The translations under genes were made by a program, and so were the position numbers. A DNA stretch of 64,000 nucleotides, taken from the NCBI RefSeq assembly GCF_003344625.1, contig NZ_QPKJ02000004.1, forward strand, positions 842,025 to 906,024, written 5' to 3'. The stretch comes from Solirubrobacter deserti. GTDB lineage: Bacteria; Actinomycetota; Thermoleophilia; Solirubrobacterales; Solirubrobacteraceae. The notes beneath the pieces were generated by a model that was given only the letters and a program-made list of their open reading frames with translations, was not told the DNA's origin and did no database searches. Below are positions 49,052 through 60,009 of this stretch, piece by piece. Each line of letters starts with the position of its first letter. The stretch's first letter is position 1.

Positions 49052-50197
49052 GTGACCGGCATCGACTGGCTGATCGTGGGCGTCATCGTGCTGCTGGGCC
49101 TCTTCGGCTGGGCGCAGGGATTCGTCGCCGGGGCGCTCGCCCTGCTCGGGTTCGCGGTCGGCGCCTGGCTCGGAACCCGGATCGGGCCGCTCGTGCTCGA
49201 AGAGGGTCGGCGCTCGCCGTGGTCGCCCGCGTTCGCCCTGGTGGGCGCGTTGATCGCGGGCATGGTGTTCGCGATCGGCTTCGAGGGCTTGGGGGCGCGA
49301 TTGCGCGGGCGGGTGCGATCGCCCGCCGCCACCGCCCTCGACGGCTTCCTGGGCTCGGTCCTGACCGCGTGCGTCGGGATCGGGATCGTCTGGGTTCTCG
49401 GCGCGCTCGCGCTCGCCAACGGCGGCGACGCCCGGCGCGAGGTCCAGCGCTCCACGATCCTGCAGGCCATCAACACCGTGATGCCGCCGTCCTCGGGGCT
49501 GCTGGACACGCTCGCGCGGCTGGATCCGTTCCCGCGCATCGACGGCCCGGAGGCGCGCGTGCCGGCGCCCACGGCGGGGATCGCGCGCGCTGAGGGCGTC
49601 CGTGCGGCCGCCGCGTCGGTGGTGAAGATCCTCGGCAACGCGTGCGGGCTGGGGGTCGAGGGCTCGGGCTGGGTCGCGGGCGACGGGCTGGTCGTGACCA
49701 ACGCGCACGTGATCGCGGGCCAGGAGGACACGCGCGTGTTCGTGCGGGGCCGCGAGCCCGGGCTGGACGCGGTCGCGGTCTCGTTCGATCCCAGGAACGA
49801 CCTCGCGATCCTGCGCGTGAACGGGCTCGACGCGCCGGCGCTCACCCTGGCCTCGAATCCGCGCTCGGGCACGTCCGCCGCGATCCTCGGCTTCCCCGGC
49901 AACGGCCCGTACGACGTGCGCGCGGGGCGCGTGGGGCAGACGCGCGAGGTGATCACCCAGGACGCCTACGGGCAGGGTCCGGTGCGACGCTCGATCACGT
50001 CGCTGCGCGGCGCGGTGCGGTCCGGCAACTCGGGTGGCCCGATGGTCGACAAGGACGGCCAGGTGGTCACGACGGTCTTCGCGGCGACAACTTCCGGGCC
50101 GCGCGGCGGGTTCGGTGTTCCCAACGCAATCGCGCGTGCCGCCTTGGAACGCGCGCGGGTGTCGAACGGGGTGTCCACGGGTCCGTGCACCGGGTAG
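49052..50197 (+). CDS. marP: MarP-type membrane serine protease (CvpA + trypsin-like)
   Basis: Four N-terminal membrane segments of the CvpA type (about residues 3-125, WLIVGVIVLLGLFGWAQGFVAGALALLGFAVGAWLG) are fused to an extracytoplasmic trypsin-like protease. Catalytic triad: His219 (TNAHVI), Asp250 (NDLAIL), Ser327 (GNSGGPM). Two cysteines (NACGLG and the C-terminal GPCTG) could form the regulatory disulfide known for MarP. It protects against acid and oxidative stress by processing envelope proteins. GTG 49052 has GGAGGG upstream. The divergent PBP gene fits an envelope role. Confidence 0.92.
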   Translation: MTGIDWLIVGVIVLLGLFGWAQGFVAGALALLGFAVGAWLGTRIGPLVLEEGRRSPWSPAFALVGALIAGMVFAIGFEGLGARLRGRVRSPAATALDGFLGSVLTACVGIGIVWVLGALALANGGDARREVQRSTILQAINTVMPPSSGLLDTLARLDPFPRIDGPEARVPAPTAGIARAEGVRAAAASVVKILGNACGLGVEGSGWVAGDGLVVTNAHVIAGQEDTRVFVRGREPGLDAVAVSFDPRNDLAILRVNGLDAPALTLASNPRSGTSAAILGFPGNGPYDVRAGRVGQTREVITQDAYGQGPVRRSITSLRGAVRSGNSGGPMVDKDGQVVTTVFAATTSGPRGGFGVPNAIARAALERARVSNGVSTGPCTG

Positions 50198-50200
50198 CGC

Positions 50201-50206
50201 TAGTCT
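50201..50206 (+). promoter_or_regulatory. -10-like TAGTCT for topB
   Basis: TAGTCT ends 10 nt before GTG 50217. Confidence 0.4.
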
Positions 50207-50216
50207 CACCCGCCCA

Positions 50217-52445
<2,229 letters not shown>

Positions 52446-52460
52446 TCCCCTGCGCGAGTG

Positions 52461-52493
52461 CTCGATCGGTCAACCGTGGGTTGACCAATCGAG
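52461..52493. terminator. Bidirectional terminator hairpin between topB and the convergent gene
   Basis: CTCGATCGGTCAACC (52461-52475), loop GTG, GGTTGACCAATCGAG (52479-52493); 14 of 15 positions pair. It sits in the 67-bp gap between convergent genes. No U-run. Confidence 0.7.
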
Positions 52494-52512
52494 CGTTCGC
52501 GGAGCCCTCCCT

Positions 52513-52851
52513 CTAGGCGTACGGCTCTTCGGGCGCCGGTCGCTGCGGCGCGCGGCGGCGCTCCTCGCGCGGCGCCTCGAGCTCCGCGCGTGCGGCGGTC
52601 GGGTGCACGAACGCGTTCCACAGCGCGGAGATCCCCTGCGCCATCGCGACGAGCAGCTCGCCGAACGGGGTGATCGCGCCGTGGCGCGGTTCCTCCTGCG
52701 CCGTGAAGGTCTCGACCTCCGGCGGAAGCCCTGGCCCCTCGCCGTGGGTCCACGCCACGTAGAGCTCGTGGCTGCCGACCACGTGCGCCACCTCGGTGGC
52801 GAGGGCGACATCCGTGTCAGTGTGAGCGGCGGGGAGGTGCAGGGTCGGCAT
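52513..52851 (-). CDS. Hypothetical protein, 112 aa
   Basis: ATG 52851 has GGAGG 5 nt upstream on the minus strand. Small soluble protein: DTDVALATEVAHVVGSHELYVAWTHGEGPGLPPEVETF, then GELLVAMAQGISALWNAFVHP and an Arg/Pro/Glu tail. No known domain. It converges with topB across a strong hairpin. The 175-nt gap to the next gene (52852-53026) shows only a weak CCAGGG/CCCTGG hairpin (52893-52920). Confidence 0.6.
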   Translation of the reverse strand: MPTLHLPAAHTDTDVALATEVAHVVGSHELYVAWTHGEGPGLPPEVETFTAQEEPRHGAITPFGELLVAMAQGISALWNAFVHPTAARAELEAPREERRRAPQRPAPEEPYA

Positions 52852-53026
52852 CACTGCCTCCGGAACAGGGGGTTGAAGCGGACTGCGGAGTGCCAGGGTC
52901 GCAACTCTTAACGTCCCTGGCTGTCGTACATCCGTCCAGAGTCAGTTTGATGGCGCATTCAGCGGGGCATGCGGCGCGCCGGCCGTCGGATCGTCCGGTC
53001 CACGCGCGACCCTATGGGGCCGAATC

Positions 53027-56000
53027 GTGCCTCTCACGCTGATCACCGGCCCGGCCAACGCCGCCAAGGCGGGCGCCGTCCTCGAGCGCCTGCGCGCGGC
53101 GCTCCCGCACGACCCCGTGCTGGTGGTGCCGACGTCCGCCGACTCGGTGCACTACGCCCGCGAGCTCGCCGGCGCCGGGTTGGTCTTCGGGGCCGAGGTC
53201 ACGACGTTCCCGTACCTGCTGCGCGACCTCGCGCGCGCCGCGGGGATTCGAACCCGCCCGCTGGGTCGGCTGGCGCGCGCGCAGGTCGTCCGGGCCGCGG
53301 TGGCGGACGTCGAGCTGCGCGCGTTGAGCGCCTCCTCGCGCGGGCCGGGCTTCGCCGAGGCGCTCGGGGACCTGTTCGCGGAGCTGCAGCGCTCGCTGGC
53401 GACGCCGGCGCGGTTCGGCGCCGCTGTGCGCGCGTGGCGGGACGCGGGCGGGGCGCCGGCCCACGCGGGCGAGCTGGCCGCGCTGTACTCGGCTTACCAC
53501 GCGCGGCTCGAGGCGTTGGAGACCGTCGACGTCGACGGGCTCAACCACCTCGCGCTCAACAGCGCCCGCGAGGCCTGGGACGGCCGGCCGCTGTTCCTGT
53601 ACGGCTTCGACGAGCTGCTCCCGACCCAGCTCGACTTCGTCGAGACGCTCGTCCGCCACACCGACACCGAGCTGACCATCGCGGTGACCTACGAGCCCGG
53701 CCGCGCGGCGCTGGCCGGCAGCGCGACGACCGTCGAGCTGCTCAAGCCGTTCGCCCGCGAGGTGATCGCGCTGCAGCCCCGCTCCGAGCACTACGCCCAG
53801 AGCGCCCGCGCGGCCCTGCACCACCTCGAGCGCGGCCTCTTCGAGCCGAGCCCGCGGCGCGTCGCGCCCAACGGCGCCGTTCGCTTGCTGGAGGCGGGCG
53901 GCGAACGCGCCGAAGCCGAGCTCGTCGGCGCCTCCGTGCTCGAGCTGCTGCGCGACGGCATGGCCCCCGAGGACATCGCGGTCCTCGTCCGTGGCCGCCC
54001 GGCGAGCGAGCTCTTCGCCCAGGTGTTCGACACCTACGGCATCCCGATCGCCCACGAACGCCGTGTCCCGTTCGCCGAGACCCGCCTCGGCGCGGGCGTC
54101 CTCGCCTTCGCCCGCGCCTCCCGTCCGGGCGGGACCGCCCAGGACGTCGTGACCTGGCTGCGCACGCCGGGCAAGCTCGCCCCGGCTGGAACGAGCGCGC
54201 CGTGGCCGCACCCGGAGTTCGCGACGCCGCGTCGCGAGGCCGCGCCGCACGCGCCCGGCGACGCCGCCCCGACGCGCACGCCCGGCGGTCTCGCCGCCGC
54301 GTCGCCGCTCGCGTCCGACGAGTTCGCCCCCGCGCCGCCGCGCGCGTCCGACGAGTTCGCCGCCGCCCCGCACGGGCCCGGCGATGCCGCCGCGCCCGAC
54401 GAGTTCGCCGCGCCGCCCCATTCCGACGAGTTCGCCGTGCCGGCGTCGGCCGACGCGGACCCGTACGACGACTTCGAGCGCCCGCCGCTCGAGCTCTTCG
54501 AGCCGCCGCCGGGCGGCGACGAGCCGCCGCCGCCCGAAGAGTACGACGAAGCGCCGCCGCGCGAGGCGGTCGCGCCCGAGCCGGACGAGGTCGCGCCGCA
54601 GCCGGCCGGCTCGGGGCCTGAGGACGTCGCGCCTCCGCTCGACCTGTTCTGGGCGCTGCCCGGCGATCCCGCGCCGCCCGCCCCCGAGGCCGCGCCGCTC
54701 TCGCCGGCCGCCCCCGAGCCGAAGCCGCCCACGGTCGCCCTCGCGATCTCGGCGCCCGAGGCAGCCGTCGAGCCGCCGAGCGCGGGCGCCACCGCGGACC
54801 TTGCCGACCGGCTCGAGGTCGCCGTGCGGCGGGCCGAGGCGCGCAGCGCGAACGAGGCGCGGCGGTTGTGGGCGCGGCTCGGTGGGCCGGATCTCGAGGA
54901 GCTCGACGCGCTCGCTTCGGCTGAGTCGGTCGAGGCGACGTTGCAGCTGCTCGTGGACGAGGCCGAGGCGATCTGGACGGCGCCGCACACGCGGCGCGCG
55001 GACGTGCTCGAGCCGGAGGCGGAGGCGGACGCCCGGGCCGCGCGGGCGCTGAAGTCCGCCGCGCGCGAGCTGACGAAGCTCGCGGCGATCGATCCGGCGC
55101 TGGTCGAGGACGTCGTGGGGGCGCTCACCGCGATCGAGGTGCGCGACAGCGAGGCGGCCGAGGGCGCGCCGGGCGTGCTGCTCGCGGACCCGCTGAACAT
55201 CCGCGCGCGGCGGTTCCGGGCGGTGTTCGTGTGCGGGCTCCAGGAGGGCGAGCTGCCGCAGCGGCCGCAGCCCGAGCCGTTCCTGGACGACTCCGACCGG
55301 GCGCAGCTCGCGATGGCCTCGGGGCTCGTGCTGCCGCGCCACGAGGACACGCTGTCTCGCGAGCGGTCCTTGTTCTACGCGTGCGTGTCCCGCCCGGAGG
55401 AGGCGCTGTTCCTGTCGTTCCGGACCTCCGACGAGGAGGGCGGGCCGCAGCAGCCGTCGCCGTTCATCGACGACGTCCGCGCGCTCTTCACCGACGAGCT
55501 GTGGGAAGGCCGGGGCCGGCGGCTGCTGGCCGAGGTCACGTGGCCGCCCGGGGAGGCGCCGACGCCGCACGAGCTGCGCCGCGCCCAGGCCGCGCGCACG
55601 CCCGGCGAGGCGCCGCCGCCGCTCCAGGCGCCCACGTCCGAGCCCGTCCGGCAACTGCTCGCGAGCCGCGATCGCGAGTCCGCGCGCGGGCTGGAGACGT
55701 TCGCGGGCTGCCCGGTGAAGTGGCTCGTCGAGCACGTCCTCAAGCCCGCGCCCGTGGATCCGGACCCGGAGGCGATGCGCCGTGGCTCGCTCGGCCACGC
55801 GGTGCTGGAGCGCACGCTGCGCGGCCTGCTCACGCGCACCGGCTCCGCCCGCCTCACGCCCGACACCGAGGAGGAAGCCCTCACCGAGCTGCACACCGCG
55901 ATCACCGAGCTGATCGCCGCCGCCCGCACGCTGCCGGCCCGCGCCGCCGCGCGCGCGCTCCAAGTGGACCTCGAGCGCTACATCCGGCACGAGTGCGCGA

Positions 56001-56482
56001 CCGGCGCCGGCTACGAGCCCGTCCAGCTCGAGTGGAGCTTCGACGCCTACATGCTCGACGGCGTCGCCGTGTCCGGCCGCGTGGACCGCGTCGACACGAG
56101 CGGCAGCAAGGCGATCATCCGCGACTACAAGGGCAAGACCGTGCACCCCGGCGCCAAGTGGGCCGAGGACGGCAAGATCCAGGCCGCGCTGTACGCGCTC
56201 GCCGTGCGCGAGCAGCTCAACGTCAAGGTCGTCGGCGCGCTCTACCAGCCGATCGGCACCGCGGACCAGCGCCCGCGCGGGATCGTCCGCGACGACGTCC
56301 CCGGCCGCTACGTCAACGGCGACGTGAGCGACCAGCAGACGCTGGAGGAGCGCCTGGAGGAGTCGCGCGCGATCGCCGCCCAGGCCGCCGCCGATCTGCG
56401 CGCCGCCCGCATCAAGCCCTGCCCCGACCGCTGCGGGTACCAGGGCGGCTGCGCCCACCCCGGAATCTGCCGAGCGCTATGA
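53027..56482 (+). CDS. addB: AddB-like nuclease subunit of a helicase-nuclease, with a long SDEFA-repeat insertion, 1151 aa
   Basis: The non-processive subunit of an AddAB-type double-strand-break resection complex. The N-terminal helicase-like domain has a degenerate nucleotide loop (LITGPANAAKAG), and blocks FPYLLRDLAR, LYGFDELLPTQLDFVE and VFVCGLQEGELPQ are AddB-like. The C-terminal nuclease is SGRVDRVD...AIIRDYKGK (PD-(D/E)XK, about residues 1018-1038). Cysteines in FAGCPVKW and CPDRCGYQGGCAHPGIC fit an iron-sulfur staple. About residues 390-590 are Ala/Pro/Glu-rich low complexity with repeated (A/S)DEFA, not expected in AddB. ATGA overlap with the next gene. Confidence 0.88.
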   Translation: MPLTLITGPANAAKAGAVLERLRAALPHDPVLVVPTSADSVHYARELAGAGLVFGAEVTTFPYLLRDLARAAGIRTRPLGRLARAQVVRAAVADVELRALSASSRGPGFAEALGDLFAELQRSLATPARFGAAVRAWRDAGGAPAHAGELAALYSAYHARLEALETVDVDGLNHLALNSAREAWDGRPLFLYGFDELLPTQLDFVETLVRHTDTELTIAVTYEPGRAALAGSATTVELLKPFAREVIALQPRSEHYAQSARAALHHLERGLFEPSPRRVAPNGAVRLLEAGGERAEAELVGASVLELLRDGMAPEDIAVLVRGRPASELFAQVFDTYGIPIAHERRVPFAETRLGAGVLAFARASRPGGTAQDVVTWLRTPGKLAPAGTSAPWPHPEFATPRREAAPHAPGDAAPTRTPGGLAAASPLASDEFAPAPPRASDEFAAAPHGPGDAAAPDEFAAPPHSDEFAVPASADADPYDDFERPPLELFEPPPGGDEPPPPEEYDEAPPREAVAPEPDEVAPQPAGSGPEDVAPPLDLFWALPGDPAPPAPEAAPLSPAAPEPKPPTVALAISAPEAAVEPPSAGATADLADRLEVAVRRAEARSANEARRLWARLGGPDLEELDALASAESVEATLQLLVDEAEAIWTAPHTRRADVLEPEAEADARAARALKSAARELTKLAAIDPALVEDVVGALTAIEVRDSEAAEGAPGVLLADPLNIRARRFRAVFVCGLQEGELPQRPQPEPFLDDSDRAQLAMASGLVLPRHEDTLSRERSLFYACVSRPEEALFLSFRTSDEEGGPQQPSPFIDDVRALFTDELWEGRGRRLLAEVTWPPGEAPTPHELRRAQAARTPGEAPPPLQAPTSEPVRQLLASRDRESARGLETFAGCPVKWLVEHVLKPAPVDPDPEAMRRGSLGHAVLERTLRGLLTRTGSARLTPDTEEEALTELHTAITELIAAARTLPARAAARALQVDLERYIRHECATGAGYEPVQLEWSFDAYMLDGVAVSGRVDRVDTSGSKAIIRDYKGKTVHPGAKWAEDGKIQAALYALAVREQLNVKVVGALYQPIGTADQRPRGIVRDDVPGRYVNGDVSDQQTLEERLEESRAIAAQAAADLRAARIKPCPDRCGYQGGCAHPGICRAL

Positions 56483-59400
56483 GCCCGCGCCCGAACTTCA
56501 CCCACGAGCAGCTCGCGGCGATCGAGGCCCGCACGGGCTCGTCCCTGCTCGCCGCCAACGCGGGCTCGGGCAAGACCGCCGTGATGGTCGAGCGGATCGC
56601 CGCCGCGATCCAGGTCGACGGCGTCCCCGTCAACGCGATCCTCGCGCTCACCTTCACCGAGAAGGCCGCGGGCGAGCTCGCCGAGCGCCTGCGCCGCCGC
56701 CTCACCGAGCTCGGCGAAGCCGACAGCGCCCGCGCCGTCGACGGCGCCTGGATCGGCACCATCCACGGCTTCTGCGCGCGTCTGCTGCGCTCCCAACCGC
56801 TCGCGGCCGGCTTGGACCCGCGCTTCGAAGTGATGGAGGAGACCGCCGCCGAGCGCCTCGCGAACGCCGCCTACGACGACGCCCTCGAAGTCTGGGGCCG
56901 CATCCACGGCGCCGCCGCCATCGACCTCGCCGCCTCCTACGGCCCCAACCTGCGCGACCTCATCCGGGGCACCTACTCGACCCTGCGCGCCCGCGGCCAC
57001 GCCCGTCCGCGCGTGCAGATCCCGCCCCGCACCACGGCGCCGGACGCGTCCGCGCTGGCCGCGGCGGGGGAAGTGGCGCTGCGCGAGCTCGCCCGCGCCG
57101 GCGACGGCGTGCGCGTCGCGGCCGGGAGAACCGCGCTGGCGGAGTGCGCGCGCCTCGCCCGGCTCGAGGACGTGCCGTGGCCGGGCGAGCTCAACGTGGC
57201 CGAGCTCAAGGGCGGCGCCCGCGCCCTCCAGTCGGACGCCTGCGAGGCCTATCGGGAGGTCTGGGCCGAGTACCGCGGCGCCTGCGCCGAGTACCACGCG
57301 CACACCGCGCTCACGCTGATCGACAGCCTGCTCGACCGCTACGGCCGCACGTTCGAGCAGGCCAAGCTCGAACGCGCCGCGGTCGACTTCGAGGACCTCG
57401 AGCTGCGCGCCCGCGACCTGCTCGAGGACGCGCCGACGCGGGAGCGCTGGGCGGAGCGCTTCCGGCTGATCATGATCGACGAGTTCCAGGACACGAACGC
57501 GGTCCAGCTCGAGATCCTCGAGCACCTCGAGCGCGACAACCTGTTCGCGGTCGGGGACGAGTTCCAGTCGATCTACCGCTTCCGACACGCGGACGTCGGC
57601 ATCTTCCGCCGCCGCGCCCAGGGCGTCGTGCGGCGCCTGAACGTGAACTTCCGCTCCAAGGAGGAGCTGCTGGACGTGCTGAACACGGCGTTCGCGCCCG
57701 AGTTCGGCGAGCGCTTCGCGCCGCTGCGGGCCGGTCGCAAGGAGCCGGCGCCGATGGACGACGACGGCGCCCTGCGCCTGTTCAGCCTGGATCCGCCGAC
57801 GGACCCGCCCGTCGAGCTGCTGATCACGGACACGAACGGCTGGGACGAGCTGGAACCGCGCCTCGGCCTCGCGGGCGGCGGCGACCAGCCGTGGCGCCGC
57901 GCCGAGGCCCGCGCGATCGCGCACCGTCTGCGCACCGAGGTCGAGGGCGGCCGCCGCGCCGGCGACATCGTCGTCCTCGTCCGCGCGACTTCGTCGCTCA
58001 GACTGCTCGAGGAGGCGTTGGAGGAACAGGGCCTGCCGACCTACGTCGTCGGCGGCCGCGGCTACTGGTCCCAGGAGCAGGTCCGCGACGGCCTCGCCTG
58101 GCTGCGCGTGCTCGCGAACCCGCACGACGAAGAAGCGCTGCTCACGGTGCTCAGCTCGCCGTTCTGCGACGCCGACTCGGACGCGCTGGTGCTGCTGGCC
58201 GAGGACGGCCGCGCCCGCGGCTCGATGTGGGCCGCGCTCCAGCGTGGAGAAGGAGCGTGGGCGGCCGTGCCGGGCGGGGCGCGGCTCGCAGAGCTCGCGC
58301 GGCTGATCGCGTCCGAGCGCGAGCACGCCGAGCGCGCGCCGCTCGAGGTCCTGCTCGAGCGGGCGATCGTCGCGACCGGCTACGACCTCGCCACGCTCGC
58401 CCGCCCCGGCGGGGACCGCCGGCTCGCGAACCTGCGCAAGCTCATGCGGCTCGCGGGCGAGTACGAGCGCGCGGAGGGCCGCGACCTGCGCGGCTTCCTC
58501 GCCGACGCCCAGCAGCGCGACCTCGCCGAGGCGCGCGAGGGCGAGGCGGCGCTCGAGTCCGAGGGCCTGGACGCCATCCGCCTGATGACGATCCACCGCG
58601 CGAAGGGCCTCGAGTTCCCCGTCGTGGCGGTGGTCGACCTCGGCCGCCAGTCCGGTGGGCGCCGCCCCCAGCTGCTCGTCGGCGCCGATCACACCGCCGG
58701 CCTGCGGCTCGCGCCGCTCGGGGGCGGCGACACGATTCCGACCCAGGCCTGGGAGCAGCTCGCCGCCCAGGACGCCGAAGCCGATGCCGAGGAGGAGCGC
58801 CGGCTCTTCTACGTCGCGATGACCCGCGCCCGCGAGCTGCTCATCCTGAGCGGCGGCACCGACACCGCGAAGTGGCCCGCGCCGCGCAACGGCGGCCCGC
58901 CGATCGACTGGATCGTCCGCGCGCTCACGCCGACCCTCCAGCTCCCGGACATCCTCGAACGCACCTGGGAAGGCCGCCCCGCCCGCCTCAAGACGCGCAC
59001 GATCACGCCCGAGACGCTCCCGCCGGAAGCGCTCGAGTCACGCCCCCGCACCCAGCAGCACGCCCAGCCGACCGCGCTGCCGAGCGTCCCCGCGAAGGTC
59101 ACGCCCACCTTCCAGCGCGGCCGCCCCGCGCCGCAGCGCCTCTCCTACAGCCAGCTCAGCGACTACGCGAAGTGCGGGTACCGCTTCTACCTCAAGCGCG
59201 TCCTGAACCTCCCCAGCGTCGAGCCGCCCCCGCCGCTCGACCAGCCCCACGAGGAGCTGCCCGCCGGCATCGACCCGCTCACCCGCGGCAGCCTCGTGCA
59301 CGCCGCGCTCGAGGATCTCGACTTCGACGACCCCAAGGCGCCTTCGGAGGAAGCGGTCCGCGCGCTCGCGAGGGACATCGAGCTCAGCGACGAGGAAGTG

Positions 59401-60009
59401 GGCGAAATCCAGGACTTCGTGCACGCCTTCGCCCGCTCGCCGCTCTGCCAGCGCCTCACGAACGCGACCCGCGTCACGCGCGAGGCGGGTTTCCACTTCG
59501 CCATGGACCCCGACGGCTCGGGCCCGCTCGTGCGCGGCTTCGTCGACGTGCTGGCGATCGAGCCCGATGGCACGCACCTGGTCGTCGACTACAAAACCGA
59601 CCACGTCCCCGAAGAGGACACACCGCAGGACTACATCGCCCGCAACTACGAGACCCAGCGCCTCGTGTACGCGCTCGCCGCGCTGAGGGCGGGGGCCCAG
59701 CGCGTCGAGGTCGCGTACTGCCTGCTTGAGCGCCCGGACGAGCCGCTCACGACGACGTTCACCGCCCAGGACGCGCCGGACGTCGTCGCGCGCATCAACG
59801 AGCTCGCGCGTGGCATCCTCACGCACGAGTATCCGGTCACGCCGTTCCCACACCGCGAGCTGTGCGGCACCTGCCCGGGCCGCACCAAGCTGTGCAGCTA
59901 CACCCCGGACCTCACGCTCAGGCCTCCGCCGGCTCCTTGGCCGGGAGCACCGGTCCGTCGTACGCCTCCGGCAGGTACTTCGCCCGTCGCAGCCCCACAA
60001 CCGCGTTGA
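56479..60009 (+). CDS. addA: AddA/UvrD-type ATP-dependent helicase-nuclease, 1176 aa
   Basis: SF1A helicase with C-terminal nuclease. Motif I LLAANAGSGKTAVMV (about residues 24-38), Ia LTFTEKAAGEL, II MIDEFQDTNAVQ (about 333-344), III VGDEFQSIYRFRHAD (about 356-370), V MTIHRAKGLEFPVVAVVDLG (about 703-722) and VI EERRLFYVAMTRARELLILSGG (about 772-793) are all present. The C-terminal PD-(D/E)XK nuclease has RGSLVHAALE, RGFVDVLAIEPDGTHLVVDYKTD (about 1018-1040) and Cys in ELCGTCPGRTKLC. It forms a complex with the AddB-like protein. Its last 92 bp overlap the convergent yihY gene. Confidence 0.93.
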   Translation: MSPRPNFTHEQLAAIEARTGSSLLAANAGSGKTAVMVERIAAAIQVDGVPVNAILALTFTEKAAGELAERLRRRLTELGEADSARAVDGAWIGTIHGFCARLLRSQPLAAGLDPRFEVMEETAAERLANAAYDDALEVWGRIHGAAAIDLAASYGPNLRDLIRGTYSTLRARGHARPRVQIPPRTTAPDASALAAAGEVALRELARAGDGVRVAAGRTALAECARLARLEDVPWPGELNVAELKGGARALQSDACEAYREVWAEYRGACAEYHAHTALTLIDSLLDRYGRTFEQAKLERAAVDFEDLELRARDLLEDAPTRERWAERFRLIMIDEFQDTNAVQLEILEHLERDNLFAVGDEFQSIYRFRHADVGIFRRRAQGVVRRLNVNFRSKEELLDVLNTAFAPEFGERFAPLRAGRKEPAPMDDDGALRLFSLDPPTDPPVELLITDTNGWDELEPRLGLAGGGDQPWRRAEARAIAHRLRTEVEGGRRAGDIVVLVRATSSLRLLEEALEEQGLPTYVVGGRGYWSQEQVRDGLAWLRVLANPHDEEALLTVLSSPFCDADSDALVLLAEDGRARGSMWAALQRGEGAWAAVPGGARLAELARLIASEREHAERAPLEVLLERAIVATGYDLATLARPGGDRRLANLRKLMRLAGEYERAEGRDLRGFLADAQQRDLAEAREGEAALESEGLDAIRLMTIHRAKGLEFPVVAVVDLGRQSGGRRPQLLVGADHTAGLRLAPLGGGDTIPTQAWEQLAAQDAEADAEEERRLFYVAMTRARELLILSGGTDTAKWPAPRNGGPPIDWIVRALTPTLQLPDILERTWEGRPARLKTRTITPETLPPEALESRPRTQQHAQPTALPSVPAKVTPTFQRGRPAPQRLSYSQLSDYAKCGYRFYLKRVLNLPSVEPPPPLDQPHEELPAGIDPLTRGSLVHAALEDLDFDDPKAPSEEAVRALARDIELSDEEVGEIQDFVHAFARSPLCQRLTNATRVTREAGFHFAMDPDGSGPLVRGFVDVLAIEPDGTHLVVDYKTDHVPEEDTPQDYIARNYETQRLVYALAALRAGAQRVEVAYCLLERPDEPLTTTFTAQDAPDVVARINELARGILTHEYPVTPFPHRELCGTCPGRTKLCSYTPDLTLRPPPAPWPGAPVRRTPPAGTSPVAAPQPR

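Noticed and set aside
53246..53265. GGGGATTCGAACCCGC, identical over 14 bases to part of the tRNA-Thr T arm, as a possible attachment site or tRNA fragment
   Set aside because: It lies within conserved coding sequence of the AddB-like protein (GIRTRP) with no other tRNA parts nearby; chance in GC-rich DNA.
54240..54480. Repeated GACGAGTTCGCC units as a CRISPR-like or DNA repeat array
   Set aside because: The units are short, unevenly spaced and in frame with protein repeats (DEFA); no spacers of constant length.
53012..56458. 1148-codon minus-strand frame opposite the AddB-like gene
   Set aside because: Composition is typical of antisense reading (Arg/Ala/Gly/Leu repeats); the plus-strand frame has real helicase and nuclease motifs.
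56308..58692. 794-codon minus-strand frame opposite the AddA-like gene
   Set aside because: Antisense shadow; no domain, and the plus strand carries all SF1 motifs.
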